Of a DNA stretch of 64,000 nucleotides, positions 17,285-25,730 are shown piece after piece. The stretch is taken from contig NZ_JAIMFO010000005.1 of assembly GCF_019795105.1 (NCBI RefSeq), forward strand, positions 248,001 through 312,000, read 5' to 3'. Position 1 is the stretch's first letter. Every line of letters begins with the position of its first letter. This stretch comes from Collinsella ureilytica. Its GTDB lineage: Bacteria > Actinomycetota > Coriobacteriia > Coriobacteriales > Coriobacteriaceae. Below the pieces are notes generated by a model. The model did no database searches. It saw only the letters and a list, made by a program, of their open reading frames with translations, and had not been told where the DNA came from. The position numbers and the translations under genes were made by a program.

Positions 17285-17601
17285 ACGATCCCTTCCGCTC
17301 ACGGCCGCTGCGTGCAGCCATATCCGCCGGGCAACCTGCTTATGCGGCATTTCTTGCAGACTTGAGTATACGTTCAAACAAGATATTGCGTGTATCCCGC
17401 TGAAAGGATATTTACATGCTTCGAACATTACAGAGATAGACAGCACAGCTTATTTGACCTGACTCAAGTGGTGTATCTAACATGGCATACTTCAGAGAGT
17501 TGTTCACCTTATAGCGCTGCCTTTCTGATAAAGCGGTATGCGTTATAGAGCTTCTTGCCTTGGGGAATAATCGAGACACGTTTATCACGAGGAGGTAGCT
17601 C
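17285..17601. other. Divergent intergenic region with possible promoter
   Basis: 317 bases between divergent genes. On the plus strand TTGACC (17454-17459) and TAACAT (17478-17483) are 18 bases apart and could be a sigma-70 promoter for the small gene at 17602. Nothing else stands out. Confidence 0.35.
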
Positions 17602-17850
17602 ATGGGTGCGCTTCAAGCAGAAGAATTTGGCGAGCTTCAAAACCTCGTTGATGGACTGTTTCAAAATGCCAAGACGGTCGAGCGCATTGATCTTGTTGTT
17701 CAGGCAGAAATTCTGGATCTGACGGATGATCTGATGGAGATTGTGACCCTCATCCCTCCTGGAACCTACGAGCGGGCTCGCCTTTGCGATCAGATTAACT
17801 CAGCTCTTGCAGCTCATGGCTGGGGCGGCACCTACGGAACGGTCGAGTAA
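17602..17850 (+). CDS. Small conserved-looking protein of unknown function
   Basis: 82 residues, acidic, probably helical and cytosolic. It begins MGALQAEEFGELQNLVDGLF and ends in AAHGWGGTYGTVE. A strong GAGGAGGT ribosome binding site lies 5 bases before the ATG, which is the best evidence that it is real. The middle motif DDLMEIVTLIPPGTYERARLCDQIN looks like a folded domain. I do not recognise a family. Confidence 0.75.
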   Translation: MGALQAEEFGELQNLVDGLFQNAKTVERIDLVVQAEILDLTDDLMEIVTLIPPGTYERARLCDQINSALAAHGWGGTYGTVE

Positions 17851-17869
17851 GTACGCGGGCAACAGCTCC

Positions 17870-18090
17870 GAGCGCTTGCATGCTACACTCTGCAAGCTGG
17901 GGCAGCGCTCCGTGAGAGAACAACGCTCACGGCAAAGGCGTACGCCGCTTACAACAAAGGCACATATCGTTCACAGCAAGGCTACGCACTGTCCGCAGCA
18001 AGGAGGTAAAGCACTTACAACAAAGCCGCGCACCGCACACAGCAAATCCGCTGGGCAGGAGCGCAAACAGTACAAGACGAAACAGGGTCG
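17870..18090. repeat. Degenerate ~22-bp tandem repeats
   Basis: The gap upstream of the 18091 gene holds about five imperfect units of the form CACTTACAACAAAGGCACATAT / CGTTCACAGCAAGGCTACGCA, from about 17940 to 18050. One AAGGAGGT lies inside the array but no gene starts after it. Confidence 0.55.
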
Positions 18091-18531
18091 ATGAACAAGC
18101 ACGCTCTTAAACATACTCCCTCCCCTGAGCTTCGCCAGCGCGCCCAAGCTATTCATGCGGCTGACCGTGCCTTGGCGCACCTCAGGCGCGCAGCTGATCT
18201 TTTGGACTCAGCCAAAAGCTGGGGCTACTTTGACATGTTTCTTGGCGGCATCGTAAGCTCCATGATCAAACACCGCCGTATCGATGACGCGGAAGACGAA
18301 TTCAATGCTGCTCGAGCCGCCGTTCAACGCTTCGCACGCACCATGAACGATTTTGATCCCGATGAGATCGTCCGCTTTGATCGCGGTGGCTTTGTGGCTG
18401 GCATAGATATTTTTCTCGACAACGTCTTTGCCGATATCTTTGTACAAAGAAAGATCGAGAAAGCGCAAGTTCGTGTTGGAGAAGCAATCGAACACATTAG
18501 CCTCATGCGCGAGAGGCTCATGGACGTCTGA
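18091..18531 (+). CDS. Hypothetical helical protein
   Basis: 146 residues without signal peptide or clear membrane span. The motif WGYFDMFLGGIVSSMIKHRRIDDAEDEFNAA near residues 45-75 resembles a pattern (W..DM.GGG..S..IKH) seen in uncharacterised Gram-positive proteins; that similarity is from memory. A second glycine-hydrophobic stretch lies at FDRGGFVAGIDIFLDNVFADIF. The ribosome binding site is weak (CAGGG). Coding confidence rests on frame length and composition. Confidence 0.7.
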   Translation: MNKHALKHTPSPELRQRAQAIHAADRALAHLRRAADLLDSAKSWGYFDMFLGGIVSSMIKHRRIDDAEDEFNAARAAVQRFARTMNDFDPDEIVRFDRGGFVAGIDIFLDNVFADIFVQRKIEKAQVRVGEAIEHISLMRERLMDV

Positions 18532-18696
18532 GTTTTAGTTATTTTGATACGCGTGCCCACTCCATAGGTATCTACCTGCTCTTTGCAACCAGAGCGTTCC
18601 TCGTTTTTCTCAAAAAAGCAGCCATTAGTTGGTGGATTGATCAGCTACGCTACCATAGGGTAAAGGTGTCCCAATCACCTCTTTTAAGGAGCCACG

Positions 18697-19677
18697 GTGA
18701 GCTTTAGAGAAAATCTGCAACACCTGCGTTCTGCCCGCAATATGACTCAAGAACAGCTTGCTATGCTCATAGGAGTGAGCCGCCAAAGCGTTACAAAATG
18801 GGAGGCTGCCCGTGCGTATCCTGAGATGGATAAGCTCATTAAGATCTGCGATATCTTTGGCTGCTCCCTAGACGATCTCGTAACGGGAGATCTCACTGAC
18901 GCAGTTCCATCACCAGGGGAAATATTGGAAGATGCACCTGCAACTGATATTTGCGGATATGACACGCATATGCGCTCATTTGCTGTTCGCATCGGTGCTG
19001 GCACCAGCTGCTTCATTCTTGGTGCTGCTTTGTCCATTCTTTTATCTGCGATCTTTGCTGAGGATGCTGTTCCACCCATCGGTCTTCTTATTGGCATCCT
19101 GGCTGGACTTGCTCTCGTTGTGCCCGCCGCCATGGAACACAGTCTCTTTCAGCGCGAGCATCCCTTTATTACAGACTTTTATACACCAGCTGATCGAGCT
19201 CGAAGCGCCAAGCGTCTTGCATATGTTCTCATCTTAGGAATCGGACTCATCTTGGTTGTAACCATGTGTGCAGATCTATGCTCCCAATTTCTTGCAGAGA
19301 ACTTCGTGGGAGCGATTGAACTCACCGGCATTGGCTGCGGTGCTGGCATGCTCACCTGGGCGGGCATCATGCACAATAGACTCAATATCGAGTCGTATAA
19401 CAGGTCGGTAGCTGAAGACTTAGATCGCAAGGAAATTGAGAAAATCTACGGAACAGATTCCTCAGAAGCTGTTTTGTATCGCGCGCGCATGAATCAGCTT
19501 GCAGGAATGCTTTGTGGAGCCATCATGATTGTGGCAACGATTATTGGTCTTTGCCTCCTGTTTTTACCCGTACCTCCCGCGATTAGCTCTCGGTTCTGGC
19601 TCAGCTGGCCAATTGGTGGGTGTCTCTGTGGCCTGGTGGGCACTGCGATAGCTTATATGAAATATCGCCACTCATAA
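18697..19677 (+). CDS. XRE-family regulator with C-terminal membrane domain
   Basis: 326 residues from a GTG preceded by AAGGAG. Residues 1-65 are a helix-turn-helix domain (LRSARNMTQEQLAMLIGVSRQSVTKWEAARAYPEMDKLIKICDIF). Residues ~95-325 contain about six hydrophobic segments in pairs (SFAVRIGAGTSCFILGAALSILLS, PIGLLIGILAGLALVVPAAM, and others). This architecture suggests a membrane-bound DNA-binding regulator. The target is not evident. It is convergent with nhaA and shares a hairpin at their stop codons. Confidence 0.87.
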   Translation: MSFRENLQHLRSARNMTQEQLAMLIGVSRQSVTKWEAARAYPEMDKLIKICDIFGCSLDDLVTGDLTDAVPSPGEILEDAPATDICGYDTHMRSFAVRIGAGTSCFILGAALSILLSAIFAEDAVPPIGLLIGILAGLALVVPAAMEHSLFQREHPFITDFYTPADRARSAKRLAYVLILGIGLILVVTMCADLCSQFLAENFVGAIELTGIGCGAGMLTWAGIMHNRLNIESYNRSVAEDLDRKEIEKIYGTDSSEAVLYRARMNQLAGMLCGAIMIVATIIGLCLLFLPVPPAISSRFWLSWPIGGCLCGLVGTAIAYMKYRHS

Positions 19678-19709
19678 GGCTTCGCGCAATGGCTTCATGC
19701 AAAGCCTTA
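19675..19709. terminator. Hairpin spanning both stop codons of convergent genes
   Basis: TAAGGCTTCGC (19675-19685) pairs with GCAAAGCCTTA (19699-19709), 11 pairs with one wobble. Its outer bases are the TAA stop of the XRE gene and the TAA stop of nhaA on the other strand. There is no U-run, so whether it terminates transcription is uncertain. Confidence 0.45.
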
Positions 19710-21062
19710 GGCAGCAGAAGATTTCTTACTCACGCGAGACATCATAGCCAAGCCAACCAATGCAGCCGTCAAGGTAGCCGCAAGAATGGCTGCCTTGGCG
19801 GCGAGTAGCTCCGGCGGCTCAGACCAAAAGGCCAAGCCCGAGATTAAGATCGACATCGTAAAGCCAATGCCTCCCAACACGCCCACGCCTGCAATATGTC
19901 CCAAACGAACTCCTTGCGGCAGCTCAGACACACCGGCCTTAACCATGAGAAGTGTTATGCCAAAGATTCCTACCGGCTTTCCCAAGAGCATGCCAAGATA
20001 CACACCAATCGCCACCGGATCCAAGGCAAGTGCCAACAGATCAACGCCTACGAGGCGAACCTGAGCATTCACAAAAGCAAAGATCGGCAAAATAAAGAAG
20101 TTCACAGGCGTAGAAATATACCGCTCAAGGCGGATAAGCGGCGGAGATACTCGATGCAAGACCCGCTCCACAGCCGCAGTTGCATGCGTAAACTCATGCT
20201 GACCCAAGATATGAGCCTCTTCGTCAAAGCGCTCATCAAGCTGAGGAACTGCCTCTTGCCCCAGCCACGTTGTAAGGTTTTCTACCTTCACGCCCGACCC
20301 TGCCGGCACGCAGAATGCCAAGATCACACCAGCGAGCGTGGCGTGCACGCCGGACTGAAAGAGACAAAACCAGAGCACCAGACCCAGCAGCATATAGGGA
20401 GCAAGGCGCACATGGTGCGTGCGGTTGAGCAGCACCAGAGCTGCTGTAGTTAGCCCAGCAGCTGCAAGCCAAAACGGATTGGGACTATCCCCATAAAACA
20501 GGGCAATGGCGGCAATTGCAATGAGGTCATCTGCAATTGCAAGCGTGGAGAAAAAGACACGCACGCCAGCAGGAATCCTATTGCCAAGAAGCGAGAGCAC
20601 GCCAAGGGCAAAGGCAATATCGGTAGCCATTGGAATCGCCCAACCATGGATGGCTCCACCCCGGTTTAAGCATGCATATATAACCGCTGGAGCCACCACA
20701 CCACCCACAGCGGCTACCATGGGCAGCAAGGCACGCTTGGGCTGGCGCAACTCGCCTACGGTCATCTCATATTTGAGCTCAATGCCAACCAGCAAAAAGA
20801 AGATCGCCATCAAAAAGTCATTCACAAAGAGCTCAACGGTCATGCCTGCACTCACCTGCCCCAAAGCAAGTGAGATAGGCGTCTCCAAAAACTCGTGAAG
20901 CACCTCGTAGGCATCGGTGTTTGCGACGATGATTGCCAACAGAGCGGCACATACCATAACGGCAGCAGAAACCGTGCCGTTGCCCGTGATGCGCTCAAGT
21001 GCGGTCTTCCTTCGGATCCTGCGCTGTTGTGTCTCGCTAAAGATCCAGTCAACCTGATGCAT
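19707..21062 (-). CDS. nhaA: Na+/H+ antiporter NhaA
   Basis: 451 residues, twelve-segment antiporter that expels sodium in exchange for protons. The functional motifs are visible: PMATDIAFALGVL, FFSTLAIADDLIAIAAIALFY with the paired transport Asp residues, and GGIGFTMSILISGLAF near the end. A hydrophilic ~40-residue loop sits in the middle (LGQEAVPQLDERFDEEAHILGQHEF). I chose the ATG at 21062, preceded by GGAG; the 37 upstream codons are polar and unlike the family. Confidence 0.93.
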   Translation of the reverse strand: MHQVDWIFSETQQRRIRRKTALERITGNGTVSAAVMVCAALLAIIVANTDAYEVLHEFLETPISLALGQVSAGMTVELFVNDFLMAIFFLLVGIELKYEMTVGELRQPKRALLPMVAAVGGVVAPAVIYACLNRGGAIHGWAIPMATDIAFALGVLSLLGNRIPAGVRVFFSTLAIADDLIAIAAIALFYGDSPNPFWLAAAGLTTAALVLLNRTHHVRLAPYMLLGLVLWFCLFQSGVHATLAGVILAFCVPAGSGVKVENLTTWLGQEAVPQLDERFDEEAHILGQHEFTHATAAVERVLHRVSPPLIRLERYISTPVNFFILPIFAFVNAQVRLVGVDLLALALDPVAIGVYLGMLLGKPVGIFGITLLMVKAGVSELPQGVRLGHIAGVGVLGGIGFTMSILISGLAFWSEPPELLAAKAAILAATLTAALVGLAMMSRVSKKSSAA

Positions 21063-21277
21063 GAATGAGCTCCAATACTCATATGATGGCGGCGCTCCAC
21101 TACTTGTTGGAGCACCCGTATACCGTGGTAGTAGTTCTACCCTTGTATTCTTCGCAATCTGCACTGCATGCACGGCTCAGCTTTGTGTACGACGCAACTT
21201 CGCATGCAGACAGCCTCGAACAGCGAGACTTCATGCAAGACGTATGCACCGCACAGGATACATGCAAGAGTTCCCGA

Positions 21278-22219
21278 TCAGTGAGCAGCTGCAATAATGG
21301 GAGCTGCAACCTGCTTCTTGCGCGAAAGCACGCCCGGCATCCACACGCCCTCATGTACATCGGCAATGCCTAAACCGCGCTGGGCAACCTCAGTATCGCC
21401 AGAGAGCAAGACCTGAGATCCCTCTTCTAAAATATCGGTGATGAGTAAGACCACACCTGCCGCGTCATGCTCCTTGCGATACTCCTCCATGGCCTTTCGA
21501 ATCTCGGGCAGCTCTTGTAAGGCAGCAGCCCCATCGACCGTTTCATACTGGCCAATAAAGAGGTTCTTTCCACCAATCTCAAAACGCTTAATATCGCGCT
21601 CCACCATTTGGCGCGGGGTAAAGTCTCCCGAGCCACGGCTCTTAAAGATCTCCTTGCCATACTCAACGGGATCCACACCCAGCTGTTTGGCAAGACGCTC
21701 AGCAAAGCGACGATCAACATCGGTCGCAGTTGGGCTCTTGAGCATGACGGTATCGGTCATCATAGCTGCAAGCAAGCAAGAGGCCTGAGCATCTGAGATC
21801 TCTACGCCATACGCATCAAAGAGATACGTGATAACTGTGCAGCTTGAACCCCAAGGCAGTACAACCGCAAAGGGGGGCTGAGAAGTCTCAAAATTGCCTA
21901 TCCGATGGTGATCGATCAAGCCAACGATATTGGCGTGTTCGCGACCAGGCACCGACTGACCAAGCTCATTGTGGTCAGTCAGGATAATCTGCTGGCGCTC
22001 TTCACCTTTAGCAGGAGGCTCAATGCCCTCAATAAAACGAGGCTCCTCAATTCCTAGGCGCTCAAGCAGAAGTGCGCTCTCTTTAGGCAACGGACCCAAG
22101 CGACAAGGAACATAGGTATTCCCATCGTTCAAGGCATTTTTGAGCTGCGCGAACATCAGGGCAGACATAATGGCGTCATTATCGGGGTTTTGATGACCCA
22201 CAACGAGGATGGTGCTCAT
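21278..22219 (-). CDS. ppaC: Manganese-dependent inorganic pyrophosphatase
   Basis: 313 residues, the normal length for family II pyrophosphatases, which hydrolyse PPi in the cytosol. DHH-family motifs: VVGHQNPDNDAI at the start, ILTDHNELGQS, and GLIDHHRIGNF near residue 98. The C-terminal DHHA2 domain contains the SRKKQ substrate motif near VLSRKKQVAAPI. GGAGGAATCC lies before the ATG at 22219. There are no CBS domains. Confidence 0.95.
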   Translation of the reverse strand: MSTILVVGHQNPDNDAIMSALMFAQLKNALNDGNTYVPCRLGPLPKESALLLERLGIEEPRFIEGIEPPAKGEERQQIILTDHNELGQSVPGREHANIVGLIDHHRIGNFETSQPPFAVVLPWGSSCTVITYLFDAYGVEISDAQASCLLAAMMTDTVMLKSPTATDVDRRFAERLAKQLGVDPVEYGKEIFKSRGSGDFTPRQMVERDIKRFEIGGKNLFIGQYETVDGAAALQELPEIRKAMEEYRKEHDAAGVVLLITDILEEGSQVLLSGDTEVAQRGLGIADVHEGVWMPGVLSRKKQVAAPIIAAAH

Positions 22220-22269
22220 GGATTCCTCCGGATTCACTCGATCAAATTTACCGATATCCTAGCATGAGA

Positions 22270-22301
22270 AAAGACGGGGCGGCACCTTATGGCACCGCCC
22301 C
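22270..22301 (-). terminator. Rho-independent terminator after C69 dipeptidase
   Basis: Minus strand: GGGGCGGTGCC-ATAA-GGTGCCGCCCC followed by GTCTTTTCTC, about 22 bases after the dipeptidase stop. The stem is 11 pairs including two wobbles. Confidence 0.85.
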
Positions 22302-22322
22302 GCCCAATCCTTTACAGCAAGC

Positions 22323-24491
22323 CTACCGACGTTTACGTGCCACCATAACAGCACCTGCGCCTGCAAGCAAAATGCCAGCTCCGTTTGCCAAGCAAGCAGA
22401 GATCAACGCAGCGTCACCGGTCTGAGCCAGGTGAGCCCGGCGATAGTTCCGACGAGGCTGCTTTTTGGGCAGAACCGTAATCGTTGCTTCCTCAGAAACT
22501 ACCGTTGTAGAATCGATTGCGTTCTCTGCATCTGTAGGATTCGTACCTGCAGCTACTGGCATCGGAAGCGAAAGCTCAACGCGATAGACCTCAGTTCCCT
22601 CTTTTTCTGAGCTTACTGCCAAGGTCTTTTCATGTGCGCCCTCGACCGGTACAAAATCACCTGAGTTATCGCGGCGATACCACTGATAGAGCAAATCTTC
22701 ACTGAGATCCGTACCGTCTGCTGCAAGCGCTTGTGCTTCAACAGTCAGTGGGGTCGTCTTGTCACCCAGCTCATAGGTTGCCGAAGTCGGCTGAGCAGAA
22801 ATGGTGATTGTTGCAGACTGCGGCTTGGGAGCAGGGGCGACGAAATAAGCCAGAGGAGTCTTCATCGTGCCTGTTTCGGCATTCAAGTCAGAAGGCACAA
22901 AGGGCTCGGCAGCAGAAGCCCCCTTCAGGTGCGCGCGCATCTCATTCAAAAGCGGCTTAAGCTTGTTGTACGCCTCAGAAGTTACCTGAGCAAAGAGCTC
23001 GTTGGCGAATGCCTCACGCTCGTCCTCAGGAGTTGCAGACATCTGCTTATCTGCCTCGGCGTGCTGAGCAATAATCTCTTTTTGCAGCGCGTCCAAATAG
23101 GTACGAACGCCCGAAGCCAAGGTTGAGCGGTTGTTATAGGCAAGCGTATTGATATCCATCAAAACGTAATCAAGATTTTTGCCCGGCTCTTCTTCCATAG
23201 CCTTTTCTACAGAATCTTCCTTCGCCTTTCCCTGATGGTCAGCAGTTACCGTATCCCACGCAGGATAGTACTCTGATGGAACCTCGGTCAGCAAGGCAGA
23301 GTAGATGGGCAAAAAGACGCTGAACTCTGCGCGCGAAAGTGCTTCCCAATGAATGGTTGCAATATCGGCAGACTTGCCGGCACGAATCTCGAAGATGTGA
23401 TTTTCCACATTGCGATTATTGCCAATGGCATAGAGCTTGGAGTTCGTATTGGCATTGAGCTTTTCGGTCTGCTCGCCACGAGCTGCCAAGGAACGCAGTG
23501 CCTTGAACGTATCTACCTTACCGCCCGGAATAAAGGTGAGCTGAGGATCGGTGATATTGGTTACGCGGCCATCTGAGTCAACCGTGTAGTCGGTACCCTC
23601 CTCTAAAGGTGCACCAAAATATGCACGACCTTGCGCTAAGCGTGTGTTCTGACCAGCGCCTGGATCCTGCTTACCATAGGTCTTTGCAATATTGGGCGTG
23701 CCATCGTCATAGCTTTGAAGCAGGTTATGATCCTGGGCAAGCTTGACCACGTTTGCGGAATGCAAACACGAGGTCTCATCATCCAAATCGGCCTTGTACT
23801 GGAGTCTTCCCATATTTGGGTTTACCGACGCTACGTCTGACCCCATCTTCCAAGCAATCCACTGATGACCAGAAAGCTGGCAGAAGATCCAAGTCTCAGC
23901 ATTGTCTGCGATAATAATCTGGTTGCAGTCTTGCGAGCCATGCTGATCAATCACACGACCCAGCTTGACCACACCATCTTTTGCCGTATCAGCCACAGAA
24001 AGAATGAAATCTGCCAAGTTGTACTCGCCAATGCCGGTAGGCACGAGTGGATCAACTGCCGCAATCGCATCGTTATAGTCGGTCGTTAAGGTCGCAGAAA
24101 CAGAGACACCGCGCTCGTTAGTACCAACCTCTGAATACACTCGCTTGGCAATTGGATCATCCTGGGCATCCCAAGCCGAGGGAATATCGCGCACATAGGT
24201 ATAACGATAGCCCGTTCCCTGATAGGTATATTCAAATCCTGAACCCACGACCGCATCGTTTTCAAAGGAGCGGAACTGCGGGTTTTCCAGGCGCTCTTGA
24301 ATGCCGAAGCACTTCACATAGCGCGGATTATAGTCTTCCGCGCGACCCACATAGGTGGATCCATTCTCGGTGAGGGAGCTCCCCACGTAAACCTGCGTGC
24401 AGGCAAGAGCGCTCATCGGCGTTGCTAACAGCAGCGACGCAGCGAGCATGCCCCCTCCCGCAAGCTTGCGCATAAGGGACTGAATTCTCAT
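22323..24491 (-). CDS. Cell-wall-anchored C69 family dipeptidase
   Basis: 722 residues. A signal peptide (MRIQSLMRKLAGGGMLAASLLL) is cut before Cys31 in ALACTQVYVG; in C69/PepD enzymes this Cys becomes the N-terminal nucleophile after processing. The family signature continues with SSLTENGSTYVGRAEDYNP and later DNAETWIFCQLSGHQWIAWKM. Residues ~590-670 look like an Ig-like domain. The C-terminus has LAQTGD, a hydrophobic helix and RKRR, a sortase signal variant. The enzyme would therefore work on the cell surface, probably cleaving dipeptides from host or dietary peptides. GGAAGG precedes the ATG at 24491. Confidence 0.9.
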   Translation of the reverse strand: MRIQSLMRKLAGGGMLAASLLLATPMSALACTQVYVGSSLTENGSTYVGRAEDYNPRYVKCFGIQERLENPQFRSFENDAVVGSGFEYTYQGTGYRYTYVRDIPSAWDAQDDPIAKRVYSEVGTNERGVSVSATLTTDYNDAIAAVDPLVPTGIGEYNLADFILSVADTAKDGVVKLGRVIDQHGSQDCNQIIIADNAETWIFCQLSGHQWIAWKMGSDVASVNPNMGRLQYKADLDDETSCLHSANVVKLAQDHNLLQSYDDGTPNIAKTYGKQDPGAGQNTRLAQGRAYFGAPLEEGTDYTVDSDGRVTNITDPQLTFIPGGKVDTFKALRSLAARGEQTEKLNANTNSKLYAIGNNRNVENHIFEIRAGKSADIATIHWEALSRAEFSVFLPIYSALLTEVPSEYYPAWDTVTADHQGKAKEDSVEKAMEEEPGKNLDYVLMDINTLAYNNRSTLASGVRTYLDALQKEIIAQHAEADKQMSATPEDEREAFANELFAQVTSEAYNKLKPLLNEMRAHLKGASAAEPFVPSDLNAETGTMKTPLAYFVAPAPKPQSATITISAQPTSATYELGDKTTPLTVEAQALAADGTDLSEDLLYQWYRRDNSGDFVPVEGAHEKTLAVSSEKEGTEVYRVELSLPMPVAAGTNPTDAENAIDSTTVVSEEATITVLPKKQPRRNYRRAHLAQTGDAALISACLANGAGILLAGAGAVMVARKRR

Positions 24492-24873
24492 ACCATTGCC
24501 TTCCTTTCTTAAGGCCGACATCGCCTGAGCGTGAACTCAAGACGCAATAGGCACAATAGCTCCCTTGAGTTTACTCAATTCAAGCCCTTTTTTATTTAAA
24601 ATGTCTCGAGCTTTTCCGTAGACGGATGGGGGAAATCGACAGAAGGATGCTGCCGAGAAGGTCACGTATGACATGAGGAGCGCTCCGCCCTCTGAACCGC
24701 TTATGGCTGAGAACCACCTACACCATAAGGAGGACTCTTTCCAGTGAGCCGCCTATGGCAAGAGGGCCGTTCATGACACGGCAGCGCCTCGCGTGTTTGC
24801 GAAACGCTGCCAGAGAAATGCCCTCACTGCGCATTGCGTATACTCTGGGCACATGATGCAGGTGCTGAACGAT
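24492..24873. other. Intergenic region upstream of C69 dipeptidase
   Basis: 382 bases, no gene. The first ~110 bases are AT-rich and hold a perfect palindrome (24565-24578). The rest is GC-rich with no obvious structure. Confidence 0.5.
24565..24578. promoter_or_regulatory. Perfect 14-bp palindrome, candidate operator
   Basis: TTGAGTTTACTCAA is formed by two 6-base arms around TT. It lies ~75 bases upstream of the dipeptidase start, next to AT-rich DNA with a possible TTGAAT/TATTGT promoter on the minus strand (spacing 19, loose). A dimeric repressor could bind here (inference). Confidence 0.4.
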
Positions 24874-25212
24874 CTACGCCTTAAGCGCCGCGAGTTCGCG
24901 GTGCACCACCATCAGCTCAGTTGCCATAATGCGCACCGTCTCAGCACTTGCCATCTGATCCTCAGCATGGAGCAAAATTAACGGAGCTACGGGTTCGCGC
25001 TCTCCTGCTGCGTCAGCTTGCAGCAGGCGCATATGAGCATCGTGACCCTTCCCGTATGCCTCGTCTCCTTCGGCTATTGCCGCATCAGCCGCATCAAAGT
25101 CGCCAGCATGAGCCTGGCGAACTGCATTGATAAAGCAGCTTTTTGCCATGCCAACATAGCTGATAATTTCAAAGCAGATCAGTTGCAGTTCTTCTTTTTC
25201 TTCAGGCGTCAT
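24874..25212 (-). CDS. PTS lactose/cellobiose-type IIA component
   Basis: 112 residues of the trimeric all-helical IIA-Lac/Chb family. It accepts phosphate from HPr and passes it to IIB. The phosphorylated His is in PVAPLILLHAEDQM near residue 80. The N-terminal stretch ICFEIISYVGMAKSCFINAVRQA is typical. I used the ATG at 25212 with AAAGGA upstream and rejected a 32-codon extension. It is the last gene of a GH1-IIC-IIB-IIA cluster. Confidence 0.92.
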   Translation of the reverse strand: MTPEEKEELQLICFEIISYVGMAKSCFINAVRQAHAGDFDAADAAIAEGDEAYGKGHDAHMRLLQADAAGEREPVAPLILLHAEDQMASAETVRIMATELMVVHRELAALKA

Positions 25213-25349
25213 GTGGTGACGATCCTTTCTAGCTTGTTTGCAACGCGCAGGCGCTGAGGCACTTCGCCCTCGCTCGCGTGAGCCCGAACGCCATAGTTCG
25301 AACACCATCGCTCAGCGCCACAACCCATCAGCGCAGCATGCTGCGACGC

Positions 25350-25655
25350 TTATCCAATCCGCTCGAGTGCCTCGTCGATGATCTTGGCTGCGTTCATCCG
25401 GCCATAATCCACCATCGGAATAACCTCAACGGGAATGCCCGTACCAGCAAGCGCCTCTTCAAAATCGCCCTTGGTGTAGGCAATCTGGGGACCGAGTAAC
25501 ACAATAGTTGCATCGTCTAAGCGCTCACGCGCCTCATTGAGCGGGCGTGCCTCAATTGTAAGATCGAGCCCGCGAGCCTCAACTTCCTTTTCCATCTTTT
25601 GCACGAGCAGACTCGTAGACATACCGGCATTGCAGCATAAGAGAATCTTTTTCAT
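25350..25655 (-). CDS. PTS lactose/cellobiose-type IIB component
   Basis: 101 residues. IIB carries the phosphate on a Cys: here ILLCCNAGMSTSLLVQKM at residues 4-20, with the P-loop CNAGMSTS. It works with the adjacent IIC and IIA to phosphorylate the incoming beta-glucoside. AAAGGGAG lies upstream of the ATG at 25655. The frame extends 8 codons further but the family begins MKKILL. Confidence 0.95.
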   Translation of the reverse strand: MKKILLCCNAGMSTSLLVQKMEKEVEARGLDLTIEARPLNEARERLDDATIVLLGPQIAYTKGDFEEALAGTGIPVEVIPMVDYGRMNAAKIIDEALERIG

Positions 25656-25730
25656 GATGATCTCCCTTTCAGTCTTCATCTCAGAGCATAACGCTCATAC
25701 AAAGTATTCGGTCGCACCCGGCGTAGCACC

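Noticed and set aside
17807-18094. 95-codon plus-strand ORF between two small genes
   Set aside because: Overlaps the end of the 17602 gene, is made of degenerate repeats and lacks a ribosome binding site.
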